DNA of 64,000 nt from Lactobacillus taiwanensis DSM 21401. Lineage in GTDB: Bacteria > Bacillota > Bacilli > Lactobacillales > Lactobacillaceae. The stretch is taken from assembly GCF_001436695.1 (NCBI RefSeq), contig NZ_AYZG01000051.1, positions 312,387 through 376,386 of the forward strand, in the 5' to 3' direction. Within the stretch, counting starts at the first letter, position 1. Every line of letters starts with the position of its first letter. The notes beneath the pieces are model-generated. The model had not been told where the DNA came from. It was given only the letters and a program-made list of their open reading frames with translations, and did no database searches. Positions 44,122 to 53,578 of this stretch are shown here, piece after piece. The translations under genes and the position numbers were made by a program.

Positions 44122-44706
44122 TTACATCTTATCTTCAATCCAATTCCAAAACTTATCAACGTTTAATTTAGTAACGCTAGAAAATGGTAAGAAAGAAACA
44201 TTCTTTTGAGTTAAGTCTAAGCTCTTACCAATCTTTTGCCTAATTTGACTAGCTTCCATCTTTTTAAGTTTATCCATCTTAGTTGCAACCACTAAAATTG
44301 GTACATCAAGATAAAGAGCATAATTAAACATATTAATGTCATCCGAAGTTGGATTATGACGTGCATCAACTAATAAGACTAATCCCTTTAGATCTGCACG
44401 TGTCTCAAGGTAGTCTTGAATCATTTCTCCAAAAGCAGCTCTCTGCTTCTTAGAAACCTTAGCGTAACCATAGCCAGGAACATCAACCAGATATAGTTCA
44501 TTATTTACCTTATAAAAATTAAGGGTTTGAGTTTTACCTGGTTGCTGCGACGTACGAGCAAGCTTACGTCGGTTGACAATCGTATTAATCAAGCTAGATT
44601 TTCCAACATTTGAACGTCCAGCTAATGCAAATTCTGGCAAATCATCTTTAGGATATTGTTTTTCAGAAACAGCACTAATTACGAACTCTGCATCTACGAC
44701 TTTCAT
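44122..44706 (-). CDS. yihA: Ribosome biogenesis GTPase EngB/YsxC
   Basis: Essential GTPase for large ribosomal subunit assembly. The 194-residue protein has G1 GRSNVGKS at 30-37, G3 DVPGYGYAKV, and G4 TKMDKL. It overlaps the clpX stop by one base, the usual clpX-engB order in Firmicutes. Confidence 0.96.
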   Translation of the reverse strand: MKVVDAEFVISAVSEKQYPKDDLPEFALAGRSNVGKSSLINTIVNRRKLARTSQQPGKTQTLNFYKVNNELYLVDVPGYGYAKVSKKQRAAFGEMIQDYLETRADLKGLVLLVDARHNPTSDDINMFNYALYLDVPILVVATKMDKLKKMEASQIRQKIGKSLDLTQKNVSFLPFSSVTKLNVDKFWNWIEDKM

Positions 44707-45971
44707 TATTTAGTCGCCTCACTCGTCTTTTTAGCTTTTTCATCCTTATAAGTGATCTTTGGTTCAGCATGCTTAGTAATTACATCCTTAGTGATTTCGA
44801 CTTTCTTAATGTTATCTTCACTAGGTGTGCGGTACATAACGTCCATCAATGAATTTTCAACGATTGAACGTAAGCCACGTGCTCCCATATGACGGCTAAT
44901 TGCCATATCTGCAATCGCCTTAAGAGCACCATCGGTAAATTCAAGATCAACATCGTCAAGAGAAAGTAATTTCTTGTATTGTTTTACAAGAGCGTTCTTT
45001 GGTTCAGTCAAGATTCTAATTAAATCATCAGTACTCAACTTATCAAGCGTCGTGATAATTGGAATACGTCCGATAAATTCAGGAATCAAACCAAACTTAA
45101 CTAAGTCACCGGTAGTAAGATTCTTTTGCCAGTCATCTGCATCTACTTGATTCAGTCCGGCTTCGGCACCAAAACCAATTGTCTTTTTACCTAAACGGTT
45201 CTTAACGATGTTTTCAATGCCATCAAAAGCACCACCAACGATAAACAGAATATTAGTAGTATCAATCTTAATCATCTGTTGTTGCGGATGCTTACGTCCA
45301 CCCTGAGGTGGAACAGAAGCAATAGTACCTTCCAAAATCTTAAGAAGTGATTGTTGAACACCTTCCCCAGAAACATCACGCGTAATTGATACATTTTCTG
45401 CTTTCTTAGAAATCTTATCAATTTCATCGATATAAATAATGCCTCGTTGTGCGCGCTCTAAGTCATAGTCAGCATTTTGTAATAACTTAAGTAAGATATT
45501 TTCTACATCTTCACCAACATAACCAGCTTCAGTTAATGTAGTAGCATCAGCAATAGCGAATGGAACATTTAAAATTCTAGCCAAAGTTTGAGCCAAATAA
45601 GTCTTACCTGAACCAGTTGGTCCAATCAAAGCAATGTTTGATTTTTGCAACTCAGTTCCAGTACTATCAATATCCATTTGACTAATACGCTTATAGTGGT
45701 TATAAACGGCAACTGAAAGAACCTTTTTAGCCCGGTCTTGGCCAATTACGTATTCGTCCAATTGCTTTTTAATTTCCATTGGCTTAGGCAAGTCTTTTGT
45801 TCCTTTGATGGAATCTGCTTTTAATTCATCATCTATAATTTTCTTGGAAAGATCAATACATTCATTACAAATGTAGACTCCATTTCCGGCCACAATTTTT
45901 TTAACTTGTGACTGTGGTTTACCACAAAAAGAACATTTTACTTCTTCTTGTTCAGTAATTTCGTTAGCCAT
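44706..45971 (-). CDS. clpX: ATP-dependent Clp protease ATP-binding subunit ClpX
   Basis: Unfoldase that feeds tagged proteins to ClpP. The 421-residue protein has the N-terminal zinc domain (Cys13, Cys16, Cys35, Cys38), Walker A GPTGSGKT at 117-124, Walker [11 protein letters not shown], and the GYVGEDVE pore loop. The IGF-type loop that docks to ClpP is present ([10 protein letters not shown]). It lies downstream of tig, as in most Firmicutes, with a hairpin between them. Confidence 0.97.
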   Translation of the reverse strand: MANEITEQEEVKCSFCGKPQSQVKKIVAGNGVYICNECIDLSKKIIDDELKADSIKGTKDLPKPMEIKKQLDEYVIGQDRAKKVLSVAVYNHYKRISQMDIDSTGTELQKSNIALIGPTGSGKTYLAQTLARILNVPFAIADATTLTEAGYVGEDVENILLKLLQNADYDLERAQRGIIYIDEIDKISKKAENVSITRDVSGEGVQQSLLKILEGTIASVPPQGGRKHPQQQMIKIDTTNILFIVGGAFDGIENIVKNRLGKKTIGFGAEAGLNQVDADDWQKNLTTGDLVKFGLIPEFIGRIPIITTLDKLSTDDLIRILTEPKNALVKQYKKLLSLDDVDLEFTDGALKAIADMAISRHMGARGLRSIVENSLMDVMYRTPSEDNIKKVEITKDVITKHAEPKITYKDEKAKKTSEATK

Positions 45972-46065
45972 GAGCCCATCCTCCTTTTCACTTACTTTAT
46001 GTCAAAAATAAGCTTAGCAGTTCACTTTGACAGAGTAAAGAAAATTGTCTTATTAATTAATAGTA

Positions 46066-46097
46066 AAGAAAAAAGCGACTGTCATAGCCGCCCTTTT
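46066..46097 (-). terminator. Weak terminator between tig and clpX
   Basis: Minus strand AAAGGGCGGCT can pair with AGTCGCTTT with mismatches, then six T. It lies between the tig stop (46118) and the clpX start (45971), so part of the transcripts may read on. Confidence 0.55.
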
Positions 46098-46117
46098 CTT
46101 AAACTAGTTATCAACTA

Positions 46118-47467
46118 TTATTTATCAGCCTTTTCTTCGTCATCTTTGGTTGACTTCTTAGCAGTTGATTTCTTAGTAGCTTTCTTAGCAACTTGCTTTG
46201 CCTTGTCAGCTACTAAATCAATAGCTTTTCTAATAGCAATATCATGCTTAAGCATATCATCACTCAAGCTACGACGAACAACTTTTTCATCCATGTTGTA
46301 GTCGTGTGCTAAGTCCTTAATTTCTTGCTTGATTTCGTCATCAGTTGCATCAAGTTTTTCTTCTGCAACGATTGCTTCCAAAACAAGGTTAGTCTTAACA
46401 CGTTCTGCAGCACCTTTAGCTAATTGTTCACGCAATTGAGCTTCAGTTGTACCAGTTAACTTGAAGTAAGTTTGTGGGTCAATACCTTGACGTTGCATGT
46501 TGCCTAAGTATTGGTTCAATTGGTTTTGAACATCTTCATCGATCATTGCTTGAGGAATTTCATCAATAGTTGCATTTTCAACTGCACCTTTAATTGCTGC
46601 ATCTTGGATAGCGTCCTTTGCGTCGTCTTCCTTGTGCTTCTTCAAGTCTTTCTTGATCTTATCTTTTAATTCATCAAGTGATTCTACTGAATCATCAACG
46701 TCTTTAGCAAACTCGTCATCTAACTTAGGTAATTCTTTAGATTTCACTTCATGAATCTTAGTAGCAAAGTGTGCTTCTTTACCAGCTAAGTCTTTTGCAC
46801 CGTAATCTTCTGGGAAGGTTACAACAACATCTACATCATCGCCAGCCTTGTGACCGATAAGTTGATCTTCAAAACCAGGAATAAAAGTACCTGAACCTAA
46901 TTCTAATGAGTAGTTTTGAGCACTACCACCATCAAATGGCTTACCATCAATAGTACCAGTGTAGTCGATAGTAACCGTATCGCCCTTAGCAGCCTTACCG
47001 TCCTTTAATACTAATTCAGCATTTTGTTCACGGCGCTTGTTTAATTCTGCGTCTACGTCTTTAACTAAAACGCGAGTGCTTTGCTTAGGAACTTCGATAC
47101 CCTTGTAGTCACCTAACTTAACTTCTGGCTTAACAGAAACAGTAGCCTTCATTTCCCAAGACTTGTTCTTATCCATTGAAACAGGAGTAATTTGTGGTTG
47201 ACCAACTGGATCAATACCAGCTTCCTTAACTGCAGCAGTGTAAGCTTCTGGTAAAACGATGTTCAAAGCATCTTCATAAAGAGCTTCTTCACCGTAGAAT
47301 TGATCGAAAACAACACGTGATACGTGGCCTTTACGGAAACCTGGTACACGTAAGTTCTTCTTAATACGCTTGAAAGCTTGATCCAAGCCTTTTTTTACTT
47401 CTTCTTGTGAGATTTCAAAAGTTAATTCACCGGATGTTTTACCGGTCTTTTCCCATTTTACAGACAT
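46118..47467 (-). CDS. tig: Trigger factor
   Basis: Ribosome-bound chaperone. The 449-residue protein has the ribosome-docking loop GFRKGHVSR at residues 43-51 (the usual Pro is replaced), a central FKBP-type PPIase domain ([20 protein letters not shown] ... [11 protein letters not shown]), and a helical C-terminal chaperone domain. It ends in a Lys-rich tail ([19 protein letters not shown]). Position upstream of clpX is classical. Confidence 0.96.
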   Translation of the reverse strand: MSVKWEKTGKTSGELTFEISQEEVKKGLDQAFKRIKKNLRVPGFRKGHVSRVVFDQFYGEEALYEDALNIVLPEAYTAAVKEAGIDPVGQPQITPVSMDKNKSWEMKATVSVKPEVKLGDYKGIEVPKQSTRVLVKDVDAELNKRREQNAELVLKDGKAAKGDTVTIDYTGTIDGKPFDGGSAQNYSLELGSGTFIPGFEDQLIGHKAGDDVDVVVTFPEDYGAKDLAGKEAHFATKIHEVKSKELPKLDDEFAKDVDDSVESLDELKDKIKKDLKKHKEDDAKDAIQDAAIKGAVENATIDEIPQAMIDEDVQNQLNQYLGNMQRQGIDPQTYFKLTGTTEAQLREQLAKGAAERVKTNLVLEAIVAEEKLDATDDEIKQEIKDLAHDYNMDEKVVRRSLSDDMLKHDIAIRKAIDLVADKAKQVAKKATKKSTAKKSTKDDEEKADK

Positions 47468-47576
47468 TAATTAAATACCTCCGATGTCAAATTTGGGTTT
47501 GCTATTGCACACTTAACTATCTTACCCTAAACGCTGATAAAACACAAATATAGGGAGAAGATTTTAAAATTTTGGA

Positions 47577-47609
47577 TAAAAAAAAGATGCATCCGAAGAT
47601 ACATCTTTT
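47577..47609 (-). terminator. Terminator of tuf
   Basis: Minus-strand stem AAAGATGTATC/GATGCATCTTT closed by a stable TTCG tetraloop, followed by more than six T, 15 bases after the tuf stop. Confidence 0.92.
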
Positions 47610-47624
47610 TTAGATAGATTGGAA

Positions 47625-48815
47625 TTAGTCAAGAATTTCAGTAACTTGACCAGCACCAACAGTCTTACCACCTTCACGGATAGTAAATTTAGTACCCTTT
47701 TCAATGGCAACTGGCTTGATCAATTCAACAGTGAATTCAACGTTATCACCAGGCATAACCATTTCAGTACCTTCTGGTAATTCAATCTTACCAGTTACAT
47801 CAGTAGTGTGGAAGTAGAATTGTGGACGGTAATCTGAGAAGAATGGAGTGTGACGACCACCTTCATCTTTGTTCAAGATATAAACTTGACCCTTGAAGTT
47901 CTTGTGAGTTTGGATTGAGCCAGGTGCAGCTAAAACTTGACCACGTTCAACTTGGTCACGGTCGATACCACGAAGCAATACACCAACGTTATCGCCGGCT
48001 TCACCAAGATCAAGAGTCTTGTGGAACATTTCCAAACCAGTAACAGTTGATTTTTCAACCTTGTCAGTTAAACCAACGATTTCAACTTCATCGCCGACCT
48101 TAACAGTACCACGATCAATACGGCCAGAAGCAACAGTACCACGACCAGTGATAGTAAATACGTCTTCAACTGGCATTAAGAATGGCTTGTCAGTATCACG
48201 TTCTGGAGTTGGGATGTATTCGTCAACAGTTTCCATTAATTTTCTGATAACGTCTTGTTGTTCTGGGTCACCTTGAAGTGCCTTCAAAGCTGAACCACGG
48301 ATAACAGGAACATCGTCACCAGGGTAATCGTATTCACTTAACAAGTCACGTACTTCCATTTCAACTAAGTCAATCAATTCTGGATCGTCAACTAAGTCAA
48401 CCTTGTTTAAGAATACAACGATGTACTTAACACCAACTTGACGAGCAAGTAAGATGTGTTCACGAGTTTGTGGCATAGGACCATCAGTTGCAGCAACAAC
48501 CAAGATAGCACCATCCATTTGTGCAGCACCAGTAATCATGTTCTTGATGTAGTCAGCGTGACCTGGAGCATCCATGTGAGCGTAGTGACGATTCTTAGTT
48601 TCGTATTCTACGTGAGCGGTATTAATAGTAATACCACGTTCCTTTTCTTCTGGAGCAGCATCGATTTGTGAGTAATCTTCAGCTTGTGCCAAACCGTCTT
48701 CTGCCAAAACAGTAGTAATAGCTGCAGTTAAAGTGGTCTTACCATGGTCAACGTGGCCGATAGTACCAATGTTAACGTGCGGCTTAGTTCTTTCGTAATG
48801 TTCTTTTTCTGCCAT
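47625..48815 (-). CDS. tuf: Elongation factor Tu
   Basis: GTPase that delivers aminoacyl-tRNA to the ribosome; 396 residues. G1 is GHVDHGKT, G3 is DAPGHADY, G4 is NKVD, followed by domains II and III ([38 protein letters not shown]). The start at 48815 ([17 protein letters not shown]) is the family start and has GGAGGGTC upstream; an in-frame earlier ATG has no support. Strong promoter at 48943-48970 and its own terminator. Confidence 0.98.
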   Translation of the reverse strand: MAEKEHYERTKPHVNIGTIGHVDHGKTTLTAAITTVLAEDGLAQAEDYSQIDAAPEEKERGITINTAHVEYETKNRHYAHMDAPGHADYIKNMITGAAQMDGAILVVAATDGPMPQTREHILLARQVGVKYIVVFLNKVDLVDDPELIDLVEMEVRDLLSEYDYPGDDVPVIRGSALKALQGDPEQQDVIRKLMETVDEYIPTPERDTDKPFLMPVEDVFTITGRGTVASGRIDRGTVKVGDEVEIVGLTDKVEKSTVTGLEMFHKTLDLGEAGDNVGVLLRGIDRDQVERGQVLAAPGSIQTHKNFKGQVYILNKDEGGRHTPFFSDYRPQFYFHTTDVTGKIELPEGTEMVMPGDNVEFTVELIKPVAIEKGTKFTIREGGKTVGAGQVTEILD

Positions 48816-48942
48816 TAATATGACCCTCCTGTAAATTTGCAAGAAGTCCGTTGAGTAAGTAACGGATAATTCTCTGTTGATTATTATACTACTTTCAAAG
48901 GTAAAAGCCTAGCTCGTACCCCTTTGAAAATATCCTCTATTG

Positions 48943-48970
48943 ATTATACTAGATCCACAGAAAATGTAAA
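48943..48970 (-). promoter_or_regulatory. tuf promoter
   Basis: Minus strand -35 TTTACA (48965-48970), 16-bp spacer, -10 TATAAT (48943-48948). The leader of about 120 bases contains a stem TCAAAGG/CCTTTGA (48896-48926 region) and a second TATAAT-like box near 48885, which may be a second start. Confidence 0.75.
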
Positions 48971-48992
48971 CCTTTTTTGCTCAATATCGGAA

Positions 48993-49850
48993 CTAAAAAT
49001 CAGAATTTGTTGCTTTTTCATATGCCAAATATTCATATATCTTGTTTAAAAGCTTCTGATTTGCTCCGCCTTCCTTTTTTTCAAGGTATTTTCTAAAATC
49101 ATGAGCAAATTGATCTGGATCTCTAATATAATCTCTTAAGCGCGGATAAAGCATCCCTAAACAAACATTCATTTCACCAATCATTAAAGGTAATTTACTT
49201 GGATCCTGTCTAAAATAATCAGCTAAACTAACACAAACTTCTCGATAAATAGGATTTTTTTCAAGTAAGTCTGTTTCTTTAGGAATAAAGTCCTTTAATT
49301 CTCCCAAAATATAAACTTGAATTTTCTCGCTATAACCTAGTTTTACTAAATCCTCACACAATGATAGGCGTAAGGCAAAATTAGGAGATGGATCTATCAA
49401 CATACTCTTCGCTAAATTAATGAAATTTTCTGTACTTAAGCAATATAAGAGTAAGTAATCTCTTTCTTGAATATATTTTAATTTTTTAAAATTCCGCATT
49501 ATTTCTAATTGCTTAATTTGACTAACTGGTTCAATCTTCAGCGGTAATTTTTCATCTAATAAATATTCCAATTGGCTTGCTTCAATTGCATAATGCTGAA
49601 AAGCCAAAATTTTGAGATAAGTGTCAAATACCCTTTTATTAGAAAAAAGGTCAGGCTCCTCTTTAATCAAAGAATATGCCTGATCCCCCTTTTCTTGGCT
49701 TAAGTAAATTTCACATAACTCACAAACAATATTTGAATCGTGACCTAACCGCAAAGCTTCTAGCAAGTACTGCTTAGCTTGCGGCAAGTCATTATGATCT
49801 TTTGCTTCTTTAGCTAACAGAAGCAAATTATCTTGACTCGCATGTGTCAT
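48993..49850 (-). CDS. TPR-like hypothetical protein
   Basis: A 285-residue soluble helical protein. The first 60 residues look like TPR repeats (LLLLAKEAKDHNDLPQAKQYLLEALRLGH, CELCEIYLSQEKGDQAYSLI). Its start overlaps the stop of rnjB at 49850, so translation is coupled and it may be a partner of RNase J2 or simply a conserved passenger. This order (rpsO, rnjB, this gene, tuf) is typical of lactobacilli. Confidence 0.75.
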   Translation of the reverse strand: MTHASQDNLLLLAKEAKDHNDLPQAKQYLLEALRLGHDSNIVCELCEIYLSQEKGDQAYSLIKEEPDLFSNKRVFDTYLKILAFQHYAIEASQLEYLLDEKLPLKIEPVSQIKQLEIMRNFKKLKYIQERDYLLLYCLSTENFINLAKSMLIDPSPNFALRLSLCEDLVKLGYSEKIQVYILGELKDFIPKETDLLEKNPIYREVCVSLADYFRQDPSKLPLMIGEMNVCLGMLYPRLRDYIRDPDQFAHDFRKYLEKKEGGANQKLLNKIYEYLAYEKATNSDF

Positions 49851-51634
49851 TAAGCTTTTGCCTTCTTTTGTTCTGAATCTTTTTTATGATAGTTTCTTCT
49901 ATTTGGACGCTTTTCCGAGTTGTTTTCTTGGTTGTTTTGATTATTTCTTCTAGCCATTACACGATGTCTATTTTGGTTAACTTCCATCACAACTGGTAAA
50001 ACAACTGGGCGACGACCAGTTTGCTTATAAAGATATTTTTCAACATCATTTCGAACATCTTGCTTTAATTCAGTCCAATCAAATTTCTTATGTTCAAAGT
50101 TGTTGTTTACAGCCTCTTTAATTACGTCAGCTGCACCATTCATCAAAGCATGATTTGCCTTAATGTAAACAAAACCTCTAGTTGAAACACGTGGTTCAGA
50201 GATGATTTTCTTTTTCTTTCTATCAATAGTTACAGCGGCAATGAAGACACCATCATCAGATAAAACTTCACGATCTCTTAACACAATGTTACCAACGTCA
50301 CCCACACCTGAACCATCAATCATAATATCTTCGCCTGGTACAGCATCTGTACGGTAGAAACGTCCCTTTTCTAGTGCAAAAGCATCCCCATTATGTGGTA
50401 AGAAAATATCCTTCTTATTCATACCAGCTTCAACAGCTAGATCTTTATGAATTTCCAGTAAACGATATTCACCAATTACAGGAATTAAAAACTTAGGTTT
50501 AAGCGTATCGACCAACAATTGTAAATCCCGACCAGTTGCGTGACCACTAGTGTGTCTGTCTCTTCCAAGTTCCTTAACAGTTCCACCAGCACGGTAAATC
50601 ATATCGCTAGTTTGAGCTACCATTGTTTCAACTGAATGTGAAGGGGTAGTAGCAATGAAGACTAAGTCGCCATCCTTAATCTTAATCATTCGGTGACGGT
50701 TAGTTGCCATCTTTTGAAGGGACTTAAGTGGTTCACCCATACGACCAGTTTCTAAAATTACTAATTCATTGTCAGGAATCTTCTTTAAGTCCTTACTGTG
50801 AACAAGTAATCCCTTAGGCACATTTAAGTAACCCAATTTCATTGCTGTATAGACAATTTTACCAGCATCTCTACCTGTCAAGAAAACATGTCTTCCAGTT
50901 GCAGCCGCTGCTTGGAAAATTTCTTGAACACGGACGATATTTGATGCTTTTGCTGCAGCAATGATGCGACCATCATAGTTTTCAAAAATGTTATAAATAT
51001 ATTTTTCAATATTAGTTTGACGATCATTTGGAAAGTTTGCTTCAGCATTAGTTGAATCACTCAGAAGTGCGAGTACGCCCTTTTGGGCAATCTCAGATAA
51101 GCGAACAAGGTCAGTTCGATAGCCCTTTTTAGCTGATGGATCAAACTTAAAGTCACCAGTGTAGACAATTTCGCCTTCTTTAGTAGAGATATCAATACCT
51201 AGAGAATCTGGAATTGAATGAGTAGTCTTAAAGAAAGAGACATTTGCATTTTTAAATTCAATTTCAGTATCAGCGTCAATTACATGAAAAAGATCATTCT
51301 TACGATGTCTATTTTCGCGTTGAACCGCAATCTTAGCTAATTCAATTGTCAATTTTGAACCAAAGACTGGAATATCATAATCTCTCAAAATGTATGGCAA
51401 TGCACCAATTGAATCTGCATGCCCGTGAGTTAAAAAGATACCCGCAATCTTATCTCCGTAGTCACGGAAAAATTGTAAATCAGGGATAACTACATCAATT
51501 CCTAATAAAGATGAATCAGGATACTTTAAACCTGCATCCATAATAAAAATTTCATCTTCAACTTGAACAGCGTACATGTTTTTACCATTTTCACGTGCGC
51601 CACCCAAGATCATTATCTTAATCTTTTGTGACAT
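49850..51634 (-). CDS. rnjB: Ribonuclease J2
   Basis: A 594-residue metallo-beta-lactamase/beta-CASP RNase. The metal motif reads HGHADS at residues 70-75, so the last histidine of HxHxDH is Ser. Loss of this ligand is typical of J2 paralogues, which support J1 in RNA decay and processing. Strong similarity to streptococcal J2 (GGARENGKNMY..., THSIPESLG-like). A basic tail (EKRPNRRNYHKKDSEQKKAKA) may bind RNA. The complete-motif J1 is partly present at 63315. Confidence 0.92.
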   Translation of the reverse strand: MSQKIKIMILGGARENGKNMYAVQVEDEIFIMDAGLKYPDSSLLGIDVVIPDLQFFRDYGDKIAGIFLTHGHADSIGALPYILRDYDIPVFGSKLTIELAKIAVQRENRHRKNDLFHVIDADTEIEFKNANVSFFKTTHSIPDSLGIDISTKEGEIVYTGDFKFDPSAKKGYRTDLVRLSEIAQKGVLALLSDSTNAEANFPNDRQTNIEKYIYNIFENYDGRIIAAAKASNIVRVQEIFQAAAATGRHVFLTGRDAGKIVYTAMKLGYLNVPKGLLVHSKDLKKIPDNELVILETGRMGEPLKSLQKMATNRHRMIKIKDGDLVFIATTPSHSVETMVAQTSDMIYRAGGTVKELGRDRHTSGHATGRDLQLLVDTLKPKFLIPVIGEYRLLEIHKDLAVEAGMNKKDIFLPHNGDAFALEKGRFYRTDAVPGEDIMIDGSGVGDVGNIVLRDREVLSDDGVFIAAVTIDRKKKKIISEPRVSTRGFVYIKANHALMNGAADVIKEAVNNNFEHKKFDWTELKQDVRNDVEKYLYKQTGRRPVVLPVVMEVNQNRHRVMARRNNQNNQENNSEKRPNRRNYHKKDSEQKKAKA

Positions 51635-51745
51635 ATTTTTGCTTCTTTCTATTTATTAAATTTAATTAATTTTATGGATCTTGATGATCAAAACGAAGTT
51701 AATCTAATTAATTTTACCATATAATAGTGTGAATTTGAAAGAAAC

Positions 51746-51779
51746 AAAAAAAGCTACCCTTCATGACGAAGAGTAGCTG
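51746..51779 (-). terminator. Terminator of rpsO
   Basis: Minus strand AGCTACTCTT pairs with AAGGGTAGCT, followed by seven T, 20 bases after the rpsO stop. Confidence 0.9.
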
Positions 51780-51798
51780 AGGCTGATAAATTTTAAGA

Positions 51799-52068
51799 TT
51801 AACGACGTAAACCTAACTTGTTAATTAATTCACGGTAACGTTGAATATCCTTGTTCTTCAAGTAACGAAGTAAATTACGACGGTGACCAATCTTTTTAAG
51901 CAAACCAACGTATGAGTGGTGGTCTTGCTTGTTAGCCTTTAAGTGGTCGTTCAAGTTGTTAATATCACTAGTTAAAAGTGCAATTTGAACTTCTGGAGAA
52001 CCAGTATCGCCATCGTGACGTGCGTATTCTTTAATTAATTCATCTTTCTTTTCTTTTGAAATAGCCAT
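51799..52068 (-). CDS. rpsO: 30S ribosomal protein S15
   Basis: Primary 16S rRNA-binding protein of the central domain; 89 residues, normal length. The signatures [45 protein letters not shown] and the C-terminal [12 protein letters not shown] are universal. It has its own terminator and a GC-rich structured leader. Confidence 0.98.
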   Translation of the reverse strand: MAISKEKKDELIKEYARHDGDTGSPEVQIALLTSDINNLNDHLKANKQDHHSYVGLLKKIGHRRNLLRYLKNKDIQRYRELINKLGLRR

Positions 52069-52097
52069 TAGAAAAATACCTCTCTTTTAAATAATTG

Positions 52098-52143
52098 CCA
52101 TTAACAACGTTAACCGTCGGCGGCGGGAAAACAGCGTCAATGG
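52098..52143 (-). promoter_or_regulatory. Structured leader of rpsO (putative S15 autoregulatory RNA)
   Basis: In an AT-rich genome this 46-base stretch carries CCCGCCGCC. Its ends can pair (CCATT/AATGG, ACG/CGT), enclosing GACGC and GACGG arms. Position, 30-70 bases before the S15 start, and compactness suggest a ribosomal-protein leader that S15 binds to repress itself. This is inference from structure and position. Confidence 0.5.
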
Positions 52144-52199
52144 TTCCAACAAATATTAATATTACATGGAAGTTTTTAAAAAAGCAAGTCCAAATTACC

Positions 52200-52228
52200 T
52201 TGCACCAAGTGCTCGTATTAAGTATAAT
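52200..52228 (+). promoter_or_regulatory. rpsT promoter
   Basis: -35 TTGCAC (52200-52205), 17-bp spacer, -10 TATAAT (52223-52228), about 30 bases before the start codon. Confidence 0.85.
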
Positions 52229-52262
52229 TAACGAGTAAATCTATTTTATCGAGGTGATTTTG

Positions 52263-52520
52263 ATGCCACAAATTAAATCAGCAATTAAACGTGTTAAGAC
52301 TAATGCTACTGCTAACAAGCGCAACGCTGCTGAATTAAGTAAATTGAGAACTGCTGTAAGAAAATTCAACGAAGCTGTTGAAAATGACGCAAAAGATGTC
52401 CTCGATTTAGAAGTTAAAGCTGCACGTGCTTTAGATAAGGCTGCTTCTAAAGGTCTTATTTCTAAGAACAAGGCTAACCGTGATAAGTCACGTTTATCTA
52501 AAAAGGCTGCTAACAAGTAA
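52263..52520 (+). CDS. rpsT: 30S ribosomal protein S20
   Basis: 16S rRNA-binding protein; 85 residues, starting [20 protein letters not shown]. The ATG at 52263 follows GAGGTG; an upstream in-frame GTG lies in that site itself and is rejected. The C-terminal part [23 protein letters not shown] is typical. It stands alone on the plus strand between minus-strand rpsO and holA, with promoter and terminator of its own. Confidence 0.97.
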   Translation: MPQIKSAIKRVKTNATANKRNAAELSKLRTAVRKFNEAVENDAKDVLDLEVKAARALDKAASKGLISKNKANRDKSRLSKKAANK

Positions 52521-52551
52521 TCGATTGCTTGACACTTTATATTAGCAAAAT

Positions 52552-52584
52552 AAAAGCTCGGAGATTTTTCTCCGGGCTTTTTTG
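52552..52584 (+). terminator. Terminator of rpsT
   Basis: AAAAGCTCGGAG pairs with CTCCGGGCTTTT on the plus strand, then TTTG. The symmetric A and T tracts allow it to work also for the opposite-strand holA gene. Confidence 0.88.
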
Positions 52585-52588
52585 TCGT

Positions 52589-53578
52589 CTAAATTTTTAA
52601 TAAGAAAAGTTTTAAGAACTCATCTCCGCGGTAAGTTCCATTCTTGTAGCCATAATCCAGCTCGATTGCTTGTTTTAGCAAAGTCGTTAATTTAGCAAGT
52701 GAAACTTTATTTTCGAGTGCTAATTTAACTCGATATGGATTTACTTTTAGCTCTTTGGTAATTTGATCTTTACTCCAGCGTCTATTTTGCAATACTTTAA
52801 CACAAGTTAAAAACTCTATTTGTGATTCAAAAATCGCCAGAAGCTGAATAGCACTTGCTCCTTCTCTTAAATGATCCTCTAAACGTTGAGTTGCTTCTTG
52901 ATAATTTTTATTAAAAGCAGCTGTTAAGATTTCAAAGATATTTTCTGATAAAGATCGATCAATATTTTCATTAATCAGGCTTTCAGTAATTTTCTTATCT
53001 TCACCAACTATATTTTTAAGCTTTAAGTAATTACTCAAAGAAACATCAAGAACTTGATCACTTCTCTGCATCAAAACTTGAAGAGCCATATTTGTAATTT
53101 GATAGCCTTCTTCTTTACTAATTGCTTTAATTATCCCACTCACTTCATAAGGTTTGAGCGAAGTTTCAACTACATTGACATGTTCAAGTAAAAATTTACT
53201 GATCTTTTTTCGACGATCAATTTTTTCATAGTTAGCTACAAAGACCACAATATCTTCTAAATCACCCAAATGCTCAATTATTTTTGTTAATTTTTCAATT
53301 TGCTTTTTAAATTTTTGTGGAACTTTAGCCATTAAAAAGAAAGGATTCTTAACTACGACAATTTTTTGAGCTGTAAAAAGCGACGATTCTGTCAAAGTAG
53401 CCATTAATTCATCAAGACCATCTTCAAGACAGTCGACAATTACTTGATCAAAGTCAGCAAATTTTTTTTGATTAAGATAATCACGGACTAAATAATCATT
53501 AAAGAAAGAATCTGATCCTTGAATCAGCAGGTTGGCATTTTTAGGATTAGTTTGTTTAAAAAGAGATATTAATGTCAT
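52589..53578 (-). CDS. holA: DNA polymerase III delta subunit
   Basis: Clamp-loader subunit that opens the beta clamp; 329 residues. Family features: LLIQGSDSFFNDYLVRDYL near the start, MATLTESSLFTAQKIVVVKNPFF, and the C-terminal QLLAIFESQIEFLTCVKVLQ and ELDYGYKNGTYRGDEFLKLFLLKI. It overlaps comEC by 4 bases, the usual comEC-holA order before rpsT in Firmicutes. Confidence 0.94.
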   Translation of the reverse strand: MTLISLFKQTNPKNANLLIQGSDSFFNDYLVRDYLNQKKFADFDQVIVDCLEDGLDELMATLTESSLFTAQKIVVVKNPFFLMAKVPQKFKKQIEKLTKIIEHLGDLEDIVVFVANYEKIDRRKKISKFLLEHVNVVETSLKPYEVSGIIKAISKEEGYQITNMALQVLMQRSDQVLDVSLSNYLKLKNIVGEDKKITESLINENIDRSLSENIFEILTAAFNKNYQEATQRLEDHLREGASAIQLLAIFESQIEFLTCVKVLQNRRWSKDQITKELKVNPYRVKLALENKVSLAKLTTLLKQAIELDYGYKNGTYRGDEFLKLFLLKI

